A stretch of 64,000 nt of DNA, from contig NZ_CP036401.1 of assembly GCF_004322755.1 (NCBI RefSeq), positions 6,944,001 to 7,008,000 on the forward strand. The letters are read 5' to 3'. Made by a program: the position numbers and the translations under genes. The stretch's first letter is position 1, and each line of letters begins with the position of its first letter. This DNA comes from Pseudoduganella albidiflava. Lineage in GTDB: Bacteria > Pseudomonadota > Gammaproteobacteria > Burkholderiales > Burkholderiaceae_D. The notes beneath the pieces were generated by a model, which saw only the letters and a list, made by a program, of their open reading frames with translations, was not told where the DNA came from and searched no databases. Below, one piece after another: positions 36,719 through 45,136 of this stretch.

Positions 36719-37396
36719 TCAGAAGCCGATCTTGAGGTTGGCCCTGGCGCCGGTGGAGTTGGCGGCCTTGCCCCACTTGCCGGCAGACTCGCCGTGGCTG
36801 CCATACTGCGCGTCGATCGATGCCTTGTCGCTCAGCTTGTACTGCGCGCCCACGCCCAGGTAGCGGCCCCTGTCGGCTTCCTTCTTGCGTGCCGGCTTGT
36901 CGGTGTCATAGGCCTTGTCCAGCGCCACCGCATTCAGGCTCGGGGTCATCACGCTGTGGGCGACGCCCACCTTGCCGAAGGCAGTCAGCCTGCCGGTCAG
37001 TGGCAGCGAGTACTTGAGCGCCAGGTGGCTGCTGAAGTTGCTGGTGCTCAGGCTGCCCAGCGCGTTGTCCGGCTCGAACGCATCGATACGGTGGAAGCCC
37101 CGGTCCAGCAGGTACACGTAACCCGCCTCGATGGCCAGGTTCGGCGTCAGCTGGTAGCCGCCGAGCAGCCTCGGGTCGCGCCTGAAACGCTCCTGGAATA
37201 CCTTGTCGTTGGGGCTGGCCGCCTCGTTCCCGCCATAGGCATGGGGATAGGGCCGGTAAGCCTTGTCGAACAGGGCTTGCGTGGCCGATTGTCCCGGCGC
37301 GGTGAACGTACCGGGCGCCTGCTCGACGACCTGGGCGTGCGCGGCGCCTGCAAGGAGGAGTGCTGCTGCAAAGGCCAGCCGGTGCGGTGTCATCAT
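36719..37396 (-). CDS. Outer-membrane beta-barrel protein (OmpA-like N-terminal barrel)
   Basis: 225 residues with a signal peptide ending AAHAQ. Alternating strands follow (LLGGYQLTPNLAIEAGYVYL, HLALKYSLPLTGRLTAFGKV, RYLGVGAQYKLSDKASIDAQ), and the protein ends with a Phe (LKIGF), as expected for BAM-assembled barrels. It is about eight strands, with no peptidoglycan-binding OmpA domain. It starts from the ATG with GAAGGGAAC immediately upstream. The role is unknown. Confidence 0.8.
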   Translation of the reverse strand: MMTPHRLAFAAALLLAGAAHAQVVEQAPGTFTAPGQSATQALFDKAYRPYPHAYGGNEAASPNDKVFQERFRRDPRLLGGYQLTPNLAIEAGYVYLLDRGFHRIDAFEPDNALGSLSTSNFSSHLALKYSLPLTGRLTAFGKVGVAHSVMTPSLNAVALDKAYDTDKPARKKEADRGRYLGVGAQYKLSDKASIDAQYGSHGESAGKWGKAANSTGARANLKIGF

Positions 37397-37519
37397 GTTC
37401 CCTTCAAAAGGTGGTGGAAGCGGCGGCAATGCTGTCACAGTCTTGCTTTGATGACAAGTGCTCTGGCGAGCTCTCCGACTAGTCCTTCATGAATCCTTCA
37501 TGAACCCTGACGACACTTC

Positions 37520-37816
37520 CTACGATGCCGCCTTCAGCCAGTCCCGCCCCTTCTCGTCCAGCGCGGCATCGATGACGTCGGGCGGCAGGCTGTACACCGT
37601 GGCCCAGGTGGCGCGGCCATCGGCGGCGTTGGACGGGAAGCTCGTCGTGTCGATCGGCCAGTGGTACTTGCGCTTGAGCGCGCGCACGATGGCCGCCAGC
37701 GTGACACGGCCGCGCAGTGGTTCGGCGCCGGCCTGGTCGGCGTTGGAGAGCAGGACGGCAAGGACGGCGCCGCGCGCGGTGCGGGGCCCGGGGAAGATCG
37801 GAGATTTGCGGGGCAT
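37520..37816 (-). CDS. Small hypothetical protein with a winged-helix-like core
   Basis: 98 residues. RGRVTLAAIVRALKRKYHWPIDTTSF resembles a helix-turn-helix preceding a short strand, and the C-terminal half (YSLPPDVIDAALDEKGRDWL) is helical. Similar short proteins are common in Burkholderiales without known function. The ATG is only six bases after a TAGAAT -10-like sequence, so the message may be nearly leaderless. The gene is divergent from the XRE-cupin regulator. Confidence 0.6.
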   Translation of the reverse strand: MPRKSPIFPGPRTARGAVLAVLLSNADQAGAEPLRGRVTLAAIVRALKRKYHWPIDTTSFPSNAADGRATWATVYSLPPDVIDAALDEKGRDWLKAAS

Positions 37817-37902
37817 GGCGGTATTCTAGCCGGGCGCGGGATCGATCGCGGTACGGCTGCGGGGCCGGCCGGGCGTGTGGTGTGGCTGTATACTCGCGCC
37901 CC

Positions 37903-38487
37903 ATGGATATCAATCAAATCATCGCCCACCGCCTGCGCGAACTGCGCAGCGCCCGCGGCATGACCCTCGCGGTGCTGGCCGAACACAGCGGCGTGAGCCG
38001 GTCGAACATCTCCCTGATCGAACGCGGTGAAAGCAGCGCCACCGCGACGGTGCTCGACAAGCTGGCCGCCGCCCTCGGCGTGCCGGTGGCTTCGCTGTTC
38101 GAGCGGCCGGTCGACGCGACGTCGCCGATCGCGCGCGCCGATGAGCAACCGGTCTGGACCGACCCGGGTTCGGGCTACGTGCGCCGCACTCTTTCGCCTA
38201 CGGTGCCGTCGCTGATCCAGATGGTCGAGATCACCTTCCCGGCTGGCGCGCGGGTGGCCTATGAAACCTCGTCGCAGGACATCGACCGGCAACTGTGGAT
38301 GATCGAGGGGCGGATGGAAATCACCGTCGGCACCAGCCGCTGGGACCTCGCCGCCGGCGACTGCCTCGTCATGCGCCTCGACGAGCCAAGCACCTATCAC
38401 AATCCCGGCGACATCGCGGCGCGCTACCTGATCGCCCAGGTCATGCAGGCGCCCATCGTTCCGCGCGTGGTGGTCGACCGCCAGTGA
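37903..38487 (+). CDS. XRE-family regulator with C-terminal cupin domain
   Basis: 194 residues. The helix-turn-helix (10-65) is HRLRELRSARGMTLAVLAEH, SGVSRSNISLIERGESSATA. The cupin sensor domain (about 105-185) contains IDRQLWMIEGRMEITVG and LAAGDCLVMRLDEPSTYHNP. Such HTH-cupin proteins regulate amino-acid or polyamine metabolism, often that of a neighbouring transaminase; here a class V aminotransferase converges on it. A TATACT box eight bases before the ATG again suggests a very short leader. Confidence 0.9.
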   Translation: MDINQIIAHRLRELRSARGMTLAVLAEHSGVSRSNISLIERGESSATATVLDKLAAALGVPVASLFERPVDATSPIARADEQPVWTDPGSGYVRRTLSPTVPSLIQMVEITFPAGARVAYETSSQDIDRQLWMIEGRMEITVGTSRWDLAAGDCLVMRLDEPSTYHNPGDIAARYLIAQVMQAPIVPRVVVDRQ

Positions 38488-38488
38488 T

Positions 38489-39655
38489 TCAACCCGCCAG
38501 CGCGCGGATCGCCGCCACCAGCGCGTCGAGATCATCGGGCGAGGTATACAGGTGCGGCGTCACCCGCACGCATTCCTCGTCGCCGATGCCGCGCACCACG
38601 GTGAAGATGCGGTGGTCGCGCATCAGCCGTTCGGCCACGTCGCGGGCGGCCATGCCGGCGATGCCGAACGACGCCAGCGCGCCATGGCGCCGGGCGTCGC
38701 GCGGCGTGAACAGGCGCACTCCCGGCACATCGCGTACGCGGTCCATCCAGTAGCGGGCCAGGTAGCGCAGCCGTGCCTCCTTGTTGGGCGTGCCGATCGA
38801 TGCGTGGAAGCGCAGCGCATCCTCGATCGCCAGCACCGGGGCCGGGGGCACCGCGCTGAAGTGGCCGAGCTTCATGATGTCGCCGGGCGCGTGCCCCACG
38901 TCGCCGAACAGCGGGGCGATATCGGCGATGCGGTGCCTGGCGATGTACAGCAGCCCGGTCCCCAGCGGCGCGCCGGCCCACTTGTGCAGGTTGAAGGCGG
39001 CGAATTCCACGCCCAGCGCGGGCACCGTGTAATCGATGTGGGCCAGTGAATGCGCCGCGTCGGCGATCACGTCGATCCCGCGCCGGCGCGCCATCGCAGC
39101 GATCTTCGCCAGCGGCATGACCTGGCCGGTGCGGTGCACCAGGTGCGTGACCAGCACCACCCGCGTGCGCGGCGTGATGGCGCGCTCGTACAAGTCCACG
39201 ATTTCCTCGTCGCTGCCAGGATCGAGCGGCACATCCACCGTCACCAGCTGCAGCGACCTGCGCTCGCCGACCATGCCGAAGGTGTCGATGACGCTGTCGT
39301 AGTCATGCCGCGCCAGCAGCACCGCGTCGCCCGCCGCGAACGGGTAGCCCTGGATCAGGATGTTCAGCGATTCCATCGCATTGCGGGTGATCAGCAGCTC
39401 GTCGCGCGCAGCACCGGTGAACGCGGCCAGTGCGGCCATCACCTGTTCCAGCCGCTCGGGAAAGCGCACGCGCAGGAAATAGGAATTTTCCCGGTCCACC
39501 TGCTCCTGGTAGCGGCGCAACGCTGCTTGCACCGGCAGGGCCGGTGGGCCGAAATAGCCGTTTTCCAGGTTGATGAATTCGGGCGAAGGCGTGTACTGGC
39601 GGCGGATCGCGCTCCAGTAATGTTCGTCGTCGGGCGCGATGGCGGGTGGCGGCAT
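38489..39655 (-). CDS. Class V aminotransferase (isopenicillin-N-epimerase/cysteine-desulfurase-like)
   Basis: 388 residues from the ATG at 39655; a TTG two codons upstream (39661) has the better GGAG spacing and may be the true start. Family landmarks are FINLENGYFGPPAL, LITRNAMESLNIL, the Asp in VIADAAHSLAHID and the Lys in FAAFNLHKWAGAPLGTGLLY, which binds PLP. No cysteine loop of the NifS type is present, so sulfur transfer is unlikely. The gene ends one base from the XRE-cupin gene and diverges from a small gene across a long perfect inverted repeat. Confidence 0.88.
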   Translation of the reverse strand: MPPPAIAPDDEHYWSAIRRQYTPSPEFINLENGYFGPPALPVQAALRRYQEQVDRENSYFLRVRFPERLEQVMAALAAFTGAARDELLITRNAMESLNILIQGYPFAAGDAVLLARHDYDSVIDTFGMVGERRSLQLVTVDVPLDPGSDEEIVDLYERAITPRTRVVLVTHLVHRTGQVMPLAKIAAMARRRGIDVIADAAHSLAHIDYTVPALGVEFAAFNLHKWAGAPLGTGLLYIARHRIADIAPLFGDVGHAPGDIMKLGHFSAVPPAPVLAIEDALRFHASIGTPNKEARLRYLARYWMDRVRDVPGVRLFTPRDARRHGALASFGIAGMAARDVAERLMRDHRIFTVVRGIGDEECVRVTPHLYTSPDDLDALVAAIRALAG

Positions 39656-39688
39656 GGACAAGGCAGGGCTCCTGTGGCAGCGAATGCA

Positions 39689-39730
39689 AAATCCAGTATA
39701 CAAGAATATCCTGTCCGGTATACTGGATTT
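39689..39730. promoter_or_regulatory. 13-bp perfect inverted repeat, likely operator
   Basis: AAATCCAGTATAC (39689-39701) and GTATACTGGATTT (39718-39730) flank a 16-base centre and lie between two divergent genes, 34 and 37 bases from their starts. Each arm contains GTATAC. The XRE-cupin regulator two genes away is a candidate binder. Confidence 0.65.
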
Positions 39731-39766
39731 GAGGTTTTTGATAACGTCGTCAACGGGGAGATCATC

Positions 39767-39955
39767 ATGAACAGCCAAGCCGTGCGCCAGCAGTCCGCCG
39801 CTACCGGGGCCAGTGAACGCGACGAGCCGGTCGAGGTCACGGAACGCGGCCCGTCCGCGCCGGCAGTCCCGGGCGCGGCCGCACCGGCCGTCGAGCCGGA
39901 GCGCACGGTGTTGCGTGAACTGCACAGGATGTTCGCGTTGATCGCCATCCGCTGA
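39767..39955 (+). CDS. Small hypothetical protein, 62 residues
   Basis: The ATG has GGGGAG six bases upstream. The protein is Ala/Pro/Glu-rich in the middle and ends with a more ordered segment, TVLRELHRMFALIAIR. There is no signal or membrane span. I do not recognise it. The ribosome site and the shared operator region with the aminotransferase support its reality. Confidence 0.55.
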   Translation: MNSQAVRQQSAATGASERDEPVEVTERGPSAPAVPGAAAPAVEPERTVLRELHRMFALIAIR

Positions 39956-40014
39956 ATCGGGATACTGCACGCCGTGGCAATCGCGGCCCCGCCAGCGTGC
40001 GGGTGCCGTGCCGC

Positions 40015-41586
40015 TCAGCGGCCGGGAAACTCCGTGGCCAGGAGATCGCGCAGCTTGCCCAGTTCGATGGGCTTGGTCATGTGGTGGTCGAACCCCGCTG
40101 CCTGCGCCTGCTCGCGGTCCTTCTGCTGCCCCCAGCCGGTGATGGCGATCAGCTTCATGGCGGTGCCGCCCGGCGCCTGGCGCAGCCGGCGTGCCAGTTC
40201 ATAGCCGTTCATGTCGGGCAGCCCGATGTCGAGCAGCGCCACGTCCGGCCGGAAGGCGGCAACGATATCGAGTGCCGCGCCAGCCGTATGCACGGTGCGC
40301 GTTTCGCAGCCGAACATGGCCAGGGCCATCGTCAGCGTTTCGGCGGCGTCCTGGTTGTCGTCGACGACCAGGATGCGCACGGATGCCGGCGGCGTATCGT
40401 CCTGCTCCGGCGCCGCGGGACAGGCCGCGCCCATCGCCAGCGGCAGGCGCACCGTGAATTCGCTGCCCCGGCCGGGGCCTTCGCTGGCCGCGCCCACCGT
40501 GCCGCCATGCAGTTCGACGATGCCGCGCACCAGCGCCAGGCCGATGCCGAGACCGCCCTTGGCGCGGTCCAGCGCCGGTTCCAGCTGCGAAAACATGTCG
40601 AACACAGTGGCCAGCGCGGCGGTGGGGATGCCGATGCCGTTGTCGCGTACCCGGATCTCCGCCATGCCCGGAACGCACGCCAGGTGCAGTTCGATGGTGC
40701 CGCCGTCGGGCGTGTATTTCGCCGCGTTGGCGAGCAGGTTGAGCACCACCTGGGCCAGCCGGGTCGCATCGCCGTCGACCAGTACCGGGCCGTCGGCGAC
40801 GTGGACGTGCAAGGTATGCCGTGCCGCCGCCATCATCGGCGCCAGGTCGTGCGCGGCGCTGCGCACCAGCGCGGTGAGCTCCACCGTGGCGCGGCTCAGC
40901 TGCATGCGCCCCTGGGTGATGCGCGAGACTTCCATCAGGTCGTCGACCAGCCGCGTAAGGTGGCGCAATTGCCGGTCGAAGGCCTGGATCAGGCGTGGTT
41001 CGGCGCTGTTTCCCAGCTTGAACGTCAGCACGTCCAGTGCGCTGCGCATCGGCGCCAGCGGATTGCGCAGTTCGTGCGACAGCGTGGCCAGGAATTCATC
41101 CTTGCGCCGGTCGGCCGCCGACAGCCGGGCGTTCGCGGCCTGCAGCCGGGTCTCGGCTTCGCGGCGCGCCTCCAGCGCCGCCTCGGCCGCCTTGCGGGCG
41201 GCCAGCAACTCGCGCTCGTAGGCGTGGCGGTCGGCCGCCTTGAACAAGGCCCAGTGATCGAAGCTGGCGCCATCCGCCTGGCGGCGCGCGATGTTGATCA
41301 GCACGGGCAGCCGTTCCTTGCCGCGGTTGACCAGGTTGACCTGGATTTCCGCCACCGATCCCTGCACTTCCAGGATCGGCTGGCAATGCGTGTGATAGAA
41401 CAGCCGGGCGCCGACCGGCAGCAGGTCGCGCATGCGCACCTTGCCGACCAGCTCTTCTTCCCCGTAGCCCAGCCACGTGCAGGCGGTGGCGTTGGCCCCC
41501 AGGATCACGCCGTCCGCGCCGGTGACCACCAGGGCACAGGCGGCGTGCTCGAACAGGGTATCGCCTCCGGGAAGCGCGCCGTTCAC
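40015..41586 (-). CDS. PAS-hybrid histidine kinase with receiver domain
   Basis: About 523 residues from a GTG at 41586, five bases past the stop of the hydrolase gene; an ATG at 41664 inside that gene is an alternative. Order: PAS (about 10-120: FEHAACALVVTGADGVILGA), coiled coil (130-170), HisKA (EFLATLSHELRNPLAPM), HATPase (VVLNLLANAAKY, VRDNGIGI, GGLGIGLALVRGIV) and a C-terminal receiver (ILVVDDNQDAAET, DVALLDIGLPDMNG). No membrane span is present, so sensing is cytoplasmic. The partner is the RsbQ-like hydrolase directly upstream. Confidence 0.9.
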   Translation of the reverse strand: MNGALPGGDTLFEHAACALVVTGADGVILGANATACTWLGYGEEELVGKVRMRDLLPVGARLFYHTHCQPILEVQGSVAEIQVNLVNRGKERLPVLINIARRQADGASFDHWALFKAADRHAYERELLAARKAAEAALEARREAETRLQAANARLSAADRRKDEFLATLSHELRNPLAPMRSALDVLTFKLGNSAEPRLIQAFDRQLRHLTRLVDDLMEVSRITQGRMQLSRATVELTALVRSAAHDLAPMMAAARHTLHVHVADGPVLVDGDATRLAQVVLNLLANAAKYTPDGGTIELHLACVPGMAEIRVRDNGIGIPTAALATVFDMFSQLEPALDRAKGGLGIGLALVRGIVELHGGTVGAASEGPGRGSEFTVRLPLAMGAACPAAPEQDDTPPASVRILVVDDNQDAAETLTMALAMFGCETRTVHTAGAALDIVAAFRPDVALLDIGLPDMNGYELARRLRQAPGGTAMKLIAITGWGQQKDREQAQAAGFDHHMTKPIELGKLRDLLATEFPGR

Positions 41587-41591
41587 GTCGA

Positions 41592-42395
41592 TCAGCGCAG
41601 GGTCCGCGCGAGGAAGCCCTCTATGACACGCGAACTCTCGGTCGGTGCGCTCATGTGCGGGCAATGGCCCACGTTGTCGATCACGTGCAGGGTGCTGTTC
41701 GGCAGGTGGCGGTGCAGGTAGCGGCCCACTTCCAGCGGTGCCACCAGGTCGTCACTGCATTGCAGGATCAGCGCCGGCACGGTGGAATGCGGCAAGTCGG
41801 CCCGGTGGTCGGACAGGAACGTCACGCGCGCAAAATGCTTGGCGATCTCGGGATCGTTGCGGCAGAAGCTGTCGGTCAGCTCCGCGCGCAGCTCCGGGCG
41901 CCCCGGCGCGCCCATGATGGCGGGCGCCAGGCTGCTCGACCAGCCCAGGTAATTGGCATCCATCGTTTCCAGCAGTTCGCCGATGTCTTCCCGGCTGAAG
42001 CCGCCCACGTAGTCGCCATCGTTGATATAGCAGGGCGAAGGCCCGACCATGACCTGGGCGACGAAGCGTTCCGGCGCCTTGATCGTCGCCAGCAGGCCGA
42101 TCATCGTGCTGACCGAATGGCCGACGAAGACCACGGGGCCGGTGGCGAAGGCGTCGAGGATTTCCAGCAGGTCGTCCGCATAGCCGTGCAGCGTGCCGTA
42201 CTTGTCGCGGTCATAGGCAGATAAATCGGATCGCCCGCTGCCGACGAGATCGAACGAGATCGTGCGGAAGCGCTCGGCGAAGGCGGGTGCCAGGAAGCGC
42301 CACATGGTCTGGTCGCAGCCGAACCCGTGCGCGAACACCATGGTGGCCGACCCGTTCCCCGCGACATGAACATTGTTTCGGATCTGTACGGACAT
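41592..42395 (-). CDS. RsbQ-like alpha/beta hydrolase
   Basis: 267 residues without a signal peptide. NVHVAGNGSATMVFAHGFGC begins the fold; the nucleophile is Ser94 in VFVGHSVSTMIGL, with Asp in LILQCSDDLVAP and His in DNVGHCPHMSAP. RsbQ-type enzymes (also related to plant D14/KAI2) supply a small hydrophobic product to a PAS-domain partner. Here a PAS hybrid kinase begins right after the stop, which strongly suggests such a signalling pair. Confidence 0.88.
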   Translation of the reverse strand: MSVQIRNNVHVAGNGSATMVFAHGFGCDQTMWRFLAPAFAERFRTISFDLVGSGRSDLSAYDRDKYGTLHGYADDLLEILDAFATGPVVFVGHSVSTMIGLLATIKAPERFVAQVMVGPSPCYINDGDYVGGFSREDIGELLETMDANYLGWSSSLAPAIMGAPGRPELRAELTDSFCRNDPEIAKHFARVTFLSDHRADLPHSTVPALILQCSDDLVAPLEVGRYLHRHLPNSTLHVIDNVGHCPHMSAPTESSRVIEGFLARTLR

Positions 42396-42497
42396 GATGG
42401 ATTCGATGTTGGTTGGAATGCAACAGGCGATTATACCCGAGCGATCCGGCCAGGCGATTTCGGTTGGCGGCGCCCGGTCACTGGCGGCGGCAGGCGA

Positions 42498-43559
42498 TCA
42501 CGCTTCCGCCGCCACCGGCATGCCCTCGATTTTCCAGCGCAGCATGCCGCCGGCCAGGTTGGCCACCTGGCCGAATCCCGCCTTGGCAAGCAGCACGCAA
42601 GCCTGCGCCGAGCGCACGCCGGAGCGGCAGACGGCTACCACCGGGCGTTCCTTGTCCAGTGCTTCCAGATGCTCCGCCAGTTGCGACAGCGGTACCAGCC
42701 GCGCACCCGGCAGGTGGCCCAGCTTGTCGATGAATTCCGCTTCCTCGCGCACGTCGAGGATTTGTGCCTTGGCGCCATGTTCGAGCAGCGCCATGGGCTC
42801 GATTTCCCACACGCCGGAAAAGCGCAGCGTCAGCGGCGCCCAGTCCGGCGCCTCCGGCGGCAGGGCGCCCCCTTCCGGCTGGCCGCAGCGCAGGTTGGCG
42901 GGCACGGCCACCGCGATCATCTTCGGATGCGGCAGGTGCAGGTTGTTCATGTGGCCCGTGAAATCGCCCACGTCGACCTCGCCGCCCAGCCGCGGATTGA
43001 AGCGGCGTTCCTCTGCCACGCTGGTGACCGTGATGCCGCGATAGTCGTGCGCCGGGTACAGCAGGCAGCTGTCGGGCAGCGACAGGATCTGCTCGCGCAC
43101 GGAGGTGAACAACTGCTGCGGGCTGCCCTGCTGGAAGTCGGTGCGGCCGCAGCCGCGGATCAGCAGGCTGTCGCCGGTGAAGGCCATGCTGGCGTCATCG
43201 AGCACGTAGGTCAGGCAGCCGTTGGTGTGGCCCGGCGTGGCCCGCACGTCCAGGTGGCGCGCACCGAACACGATACGGTCGCCGTGCCGCAGCGGGCGAT
43301 CCACGAGTTCGGCGCCGGCGGCCGCGGCCAGCGCGATGTCGCTGCCGCAGCGCTGGTGCAGCCGCCAGGCGCCGGTCACATGGTCGGCATGCACGTGCGT
43401 GTCGAGCGTGGCCCGCAGCACCAGGCCGAGTTCCTGCAGCAGGGCCAGGTCGCGCGGCACCTGCTCGTAGACGGGATCGATCAGCAGTGCCTCGCCGCCG
43501 TCGGCAAGCAGGTACGTGTAGGTCGATGAAACGGGATCGAACAGCTGGCGGAAAATCAT
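42498..43559 (-). CDS. Persulfide dioxygenase-rhodanese fusion (ETHE1/PRF type)
   Basis: 353 residues. The N-terminal metallo-beta-lactamase domain has LDTHVHADHVTGAW (H-x-H-x-D-H), TPGHTNGCLTYV and LLYPAHDYRG, as in glutathione persulfide dioxygenases. The C-terminal rhodanese domain (about 255-350) has the active-site loop VAVCRSGVRSAQ. The fusion couples sulfur transfer with persulfide oxidation to sulfite. AGGAG precedes the ATG. It lies 49 bases after a 1-Cys peroxiredoxin gene on the same strand. Confidence 0.93.
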   Translation of the reverse strand: MIFRQLFDPVSSTYTYLLADGGEALLIDPVYEQVPRDLALLQELGLVLRATLDTHVHADHVTGAWRLHQRCGSDIALAAAAGAELVDRPLRHGDRIVFGARHLDVRATPGHTNGCLTYVLDDASMAFTGDSLLIRGCGRTDFQQGSPQQLFTSVREQILSLPDSCLLYPAHDYRGITVTSVAEERRFNPRLGGEVDVGDFTGHMNNLHLPHPKMIAVAVPANLRCGQPEGGALPPEAPDWAPLTLRFSGVWEIEPMALLEHGAKAQILDVREEAEFIDKLGHLPGARLVPLSQLAEHLEALDKERPVVAVCRSGVRSAQACVLLAKAGFGQVANLAGGMLRWKIEGMPVAAEA

Positions 43560-43608
43560 GTCGGGCTCCTGGCGGATGGCCGGCCTCGTGAGCCGGCCGG
43601 ATGGCACC

Positions 43609-44265
43609 TCAGGCGGGTTGCCGCGTGGTGCGCAGATACGGTTTGATCATTGTAAAACCGGGGAAGGATTTTTCGGCTTCTTCGTTGCTGACGGCCGGCG
43701 TGATGATCACGTCGTCACCCTGCTTCCAGTTCACCGGGGTGGCCACCTTGTGCTTCGCGGTCAGCTGCATCGAATCGAGCACGCGCAGGATCTCGTCGAA
43801 GTTGCGGCCGGTCGTCATCGGGTAGGTCAGCATCAGCTTGATGCGCTTGTCCGGGCCGATGATGAAGACCGAGCGAACGGTCGCATTGGTGGCTGCGGTG
43901 CGTCCTTCGCTGGTGCCCTCTTCCTCGGCCGGCAGCATGTTGTAGAGCTTTGCCACGGCCAGGTCGGTATCGCCGATCATCGGATAGTTCACTTTCGCGC
44001 CCTGGGTTTCCTCGATGTCGGCCACCCATCGGTCGTGGTTTTCCACGGGGTCGACGGACAGGCCGATCAGCTTCGCGTGACGGCGCGTGAACTCGGGTTC
44101 GATGCGGGCCATATAGCCCAGTTCCGTCGTGCAGACGGGCGTGAAATCCTTCGGATGCGAGAACAGGATCGCCCAGCCCTCGCCAAGCCAGTCGTGGAAG
44201 CGGATCGTGCCCTGCGTGGTCCGGGCGGTAAAGTCGGGCGCGACGTCATTGATGCGAAGTGACAT
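43609..44265 (-). CDS. 1-Cys peroxiredoxin (Prx6 type)
   Basis: 218 residues. The peroxidatic Cys45 lies in SHPKDFTPVCTTELGYMAR; the Prx6-type C-terminal extension (MTTGRNFDEILRVLDSMQLT, then VNWKQGDDVIITPAVSNEEA) is present and there is no resolving Cys. It reduces peroxides in the cytoplasm. AGGAG precedes the chosen ATG. It is probably co-transcribed with the persulfide dioxygenase and lies downstream of a Crp/Fnr gene. Confidence 0.94.
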   Translation of the reverse strand: MSLRINDVAPDFTARTTQGTIRFHDWLGEGWAILFSHPKDFTPVCTTELGYMARIEPEFTRRHAKLIGLSVDPVENHDRWVADIEETQGAKVNYPMIGDTDLAVAKLYNMLPAEEEGTSEGRTAATNATVRSVFIIGPDKRIKLMLTYPMTTGRNFDEILRVLDSMQLTAKHKVATPVNWKQGDDVIITPAVSNEEAEKSFPGFTMIKPYLRTTRQPA

Positions 44266-44342
44266 GGTGTGCTCCTGTGTGGTGAAGTGGGTGTGGACGG
44301 AAGTTTCCACCACCGGAGCGGAAAATCTCGGTGACAAATATT

Positions 44343-44402
44343 ACAGACCCGATCACAGACCCGATCACAAGCTCGATCACAGGCCCGATCACAGGCCCGC
44401 TG
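44343..44402. repeat. 12-bp tandem repeat between crp/fnr and peroxiredoxin genes
   Basis: Five units start at 44343, 44355, 44367, 44379 and 44391, consensus ACAGACCCGATC (the last is degenerate). The array ends 11 bases before the end of the Crp/Fnr gene and about 80 bases upstream of the peroxiredoxin start, so it falls in the leader or promoter of the latter. Confidence 0.85.
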
Positions 44403-44412
44403 ATCGCATCGG

Positions 44413-45078
44413 TCAGAGGCTGACGAATTTCTTCAGGGCCGCCGCGTCGAGCACCACCACCTGGCCCCGTTCGAGCTGCACCCAGCCCTTGTGCTCGAAA
44501 TCCTTCAGCAGGCGGCTCACCAGTTCACGGAAACTGCCCAGTTCATCGGCAATGGCCTGGTGCGTCATCGCCACGGGGTTGGGCTTGGCCGCCAGCAGCG
44601 AAGCAAGGCGCTGGTCGAGCTTCTGGAAGGCCACGGCCGTGACGAGGTTCATCAACTCCGTCAGCCGTTCCGAAAAACGGTTGAAGACCTGGTTGCGGAA
44701 CACTTCCAGCTGGGCGAACAGCAGCTTGAACGCGCCGGGCGGCAGCAGCACCAGCTCGATCTCTTCCTGCACCACGCCGCGCGCCTGGTACGGGGCATTG
44801 GCCAGCAGGCAGCTGCTGGTGAGAATGCAGGTTTCGCCGGGGAGTACCTGGTACAGGTGCAGGTCGCGCCCGCTGGGGGAGGATTTGATGACCCGTGCGC
44901 TGCCCGAAATGAGCATCGGAAAGCCGCGGCATGGCTGGTTCTCGTCGAACATCAGTTCACCGGCCGGCACCTTCATGTAGGCGGCATTCGCGAACAGCCT
45001 GGCAAGGTCCGGCGCGGGCAACTCGCCCAGCATCGGATACAGCGCGAGAACGCGGGCCTCCATGTGTGGTGTGATCAT
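44413..45078 (-). CDS. Crp/Fnr-family transcriptional regulator
   Basis: 221 residues from the ATG with CGGAGG six bases upstream. The cyclic-nucleotide-like sensor domain (about 15-125) contains GETCILTSSCLLANAPYQAR with two nearby cysteines; a further Cys is in NQPCRGFPM. The HTH (about 150-221) contains VAMTHQAIADELGSFRELVSRLL. The N-terminal four-Cys iron-sulfur motif of Fnr is absent. The position before peroxiredoxin and persulfide dioxygenase genes suggests it controls a sulfur-species or peroxide response. Confidence 0.9.
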   Translation of the reverse strand: MITPHMEARVLALYPMLGELPAPDLARLFANAAYMKVPAGELMFDENQPCRGFPMLISGSARVIKSSPSGRDLHLYQVLPGETCILTSSCLLANAPYQARGVVQEEIELVLLPPGAFKLLFAQLEVFRNQVFNRFSERLTELMNLVTAVAFQKLDQRLASLLAAKPNPVAMTHQAIADELGSFRELVSRLLKDFEHKGWVQLERGQVVVLDAAALKKFVSL

Positions 45079-45136
45079 CGGTCGCCTCCGCATGCGTGGT
45101 GGTGAAGCGCTCATTCTAGCGCTCGCCGGGCGACCT

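Noticed and set aside
44343..44402. Possible iteron-type origin in the 12-bp array
   Set aside because: There is no initiator gene or A+T-rich unwinding region nearby, and similar arrays with other units occur throughout the window.
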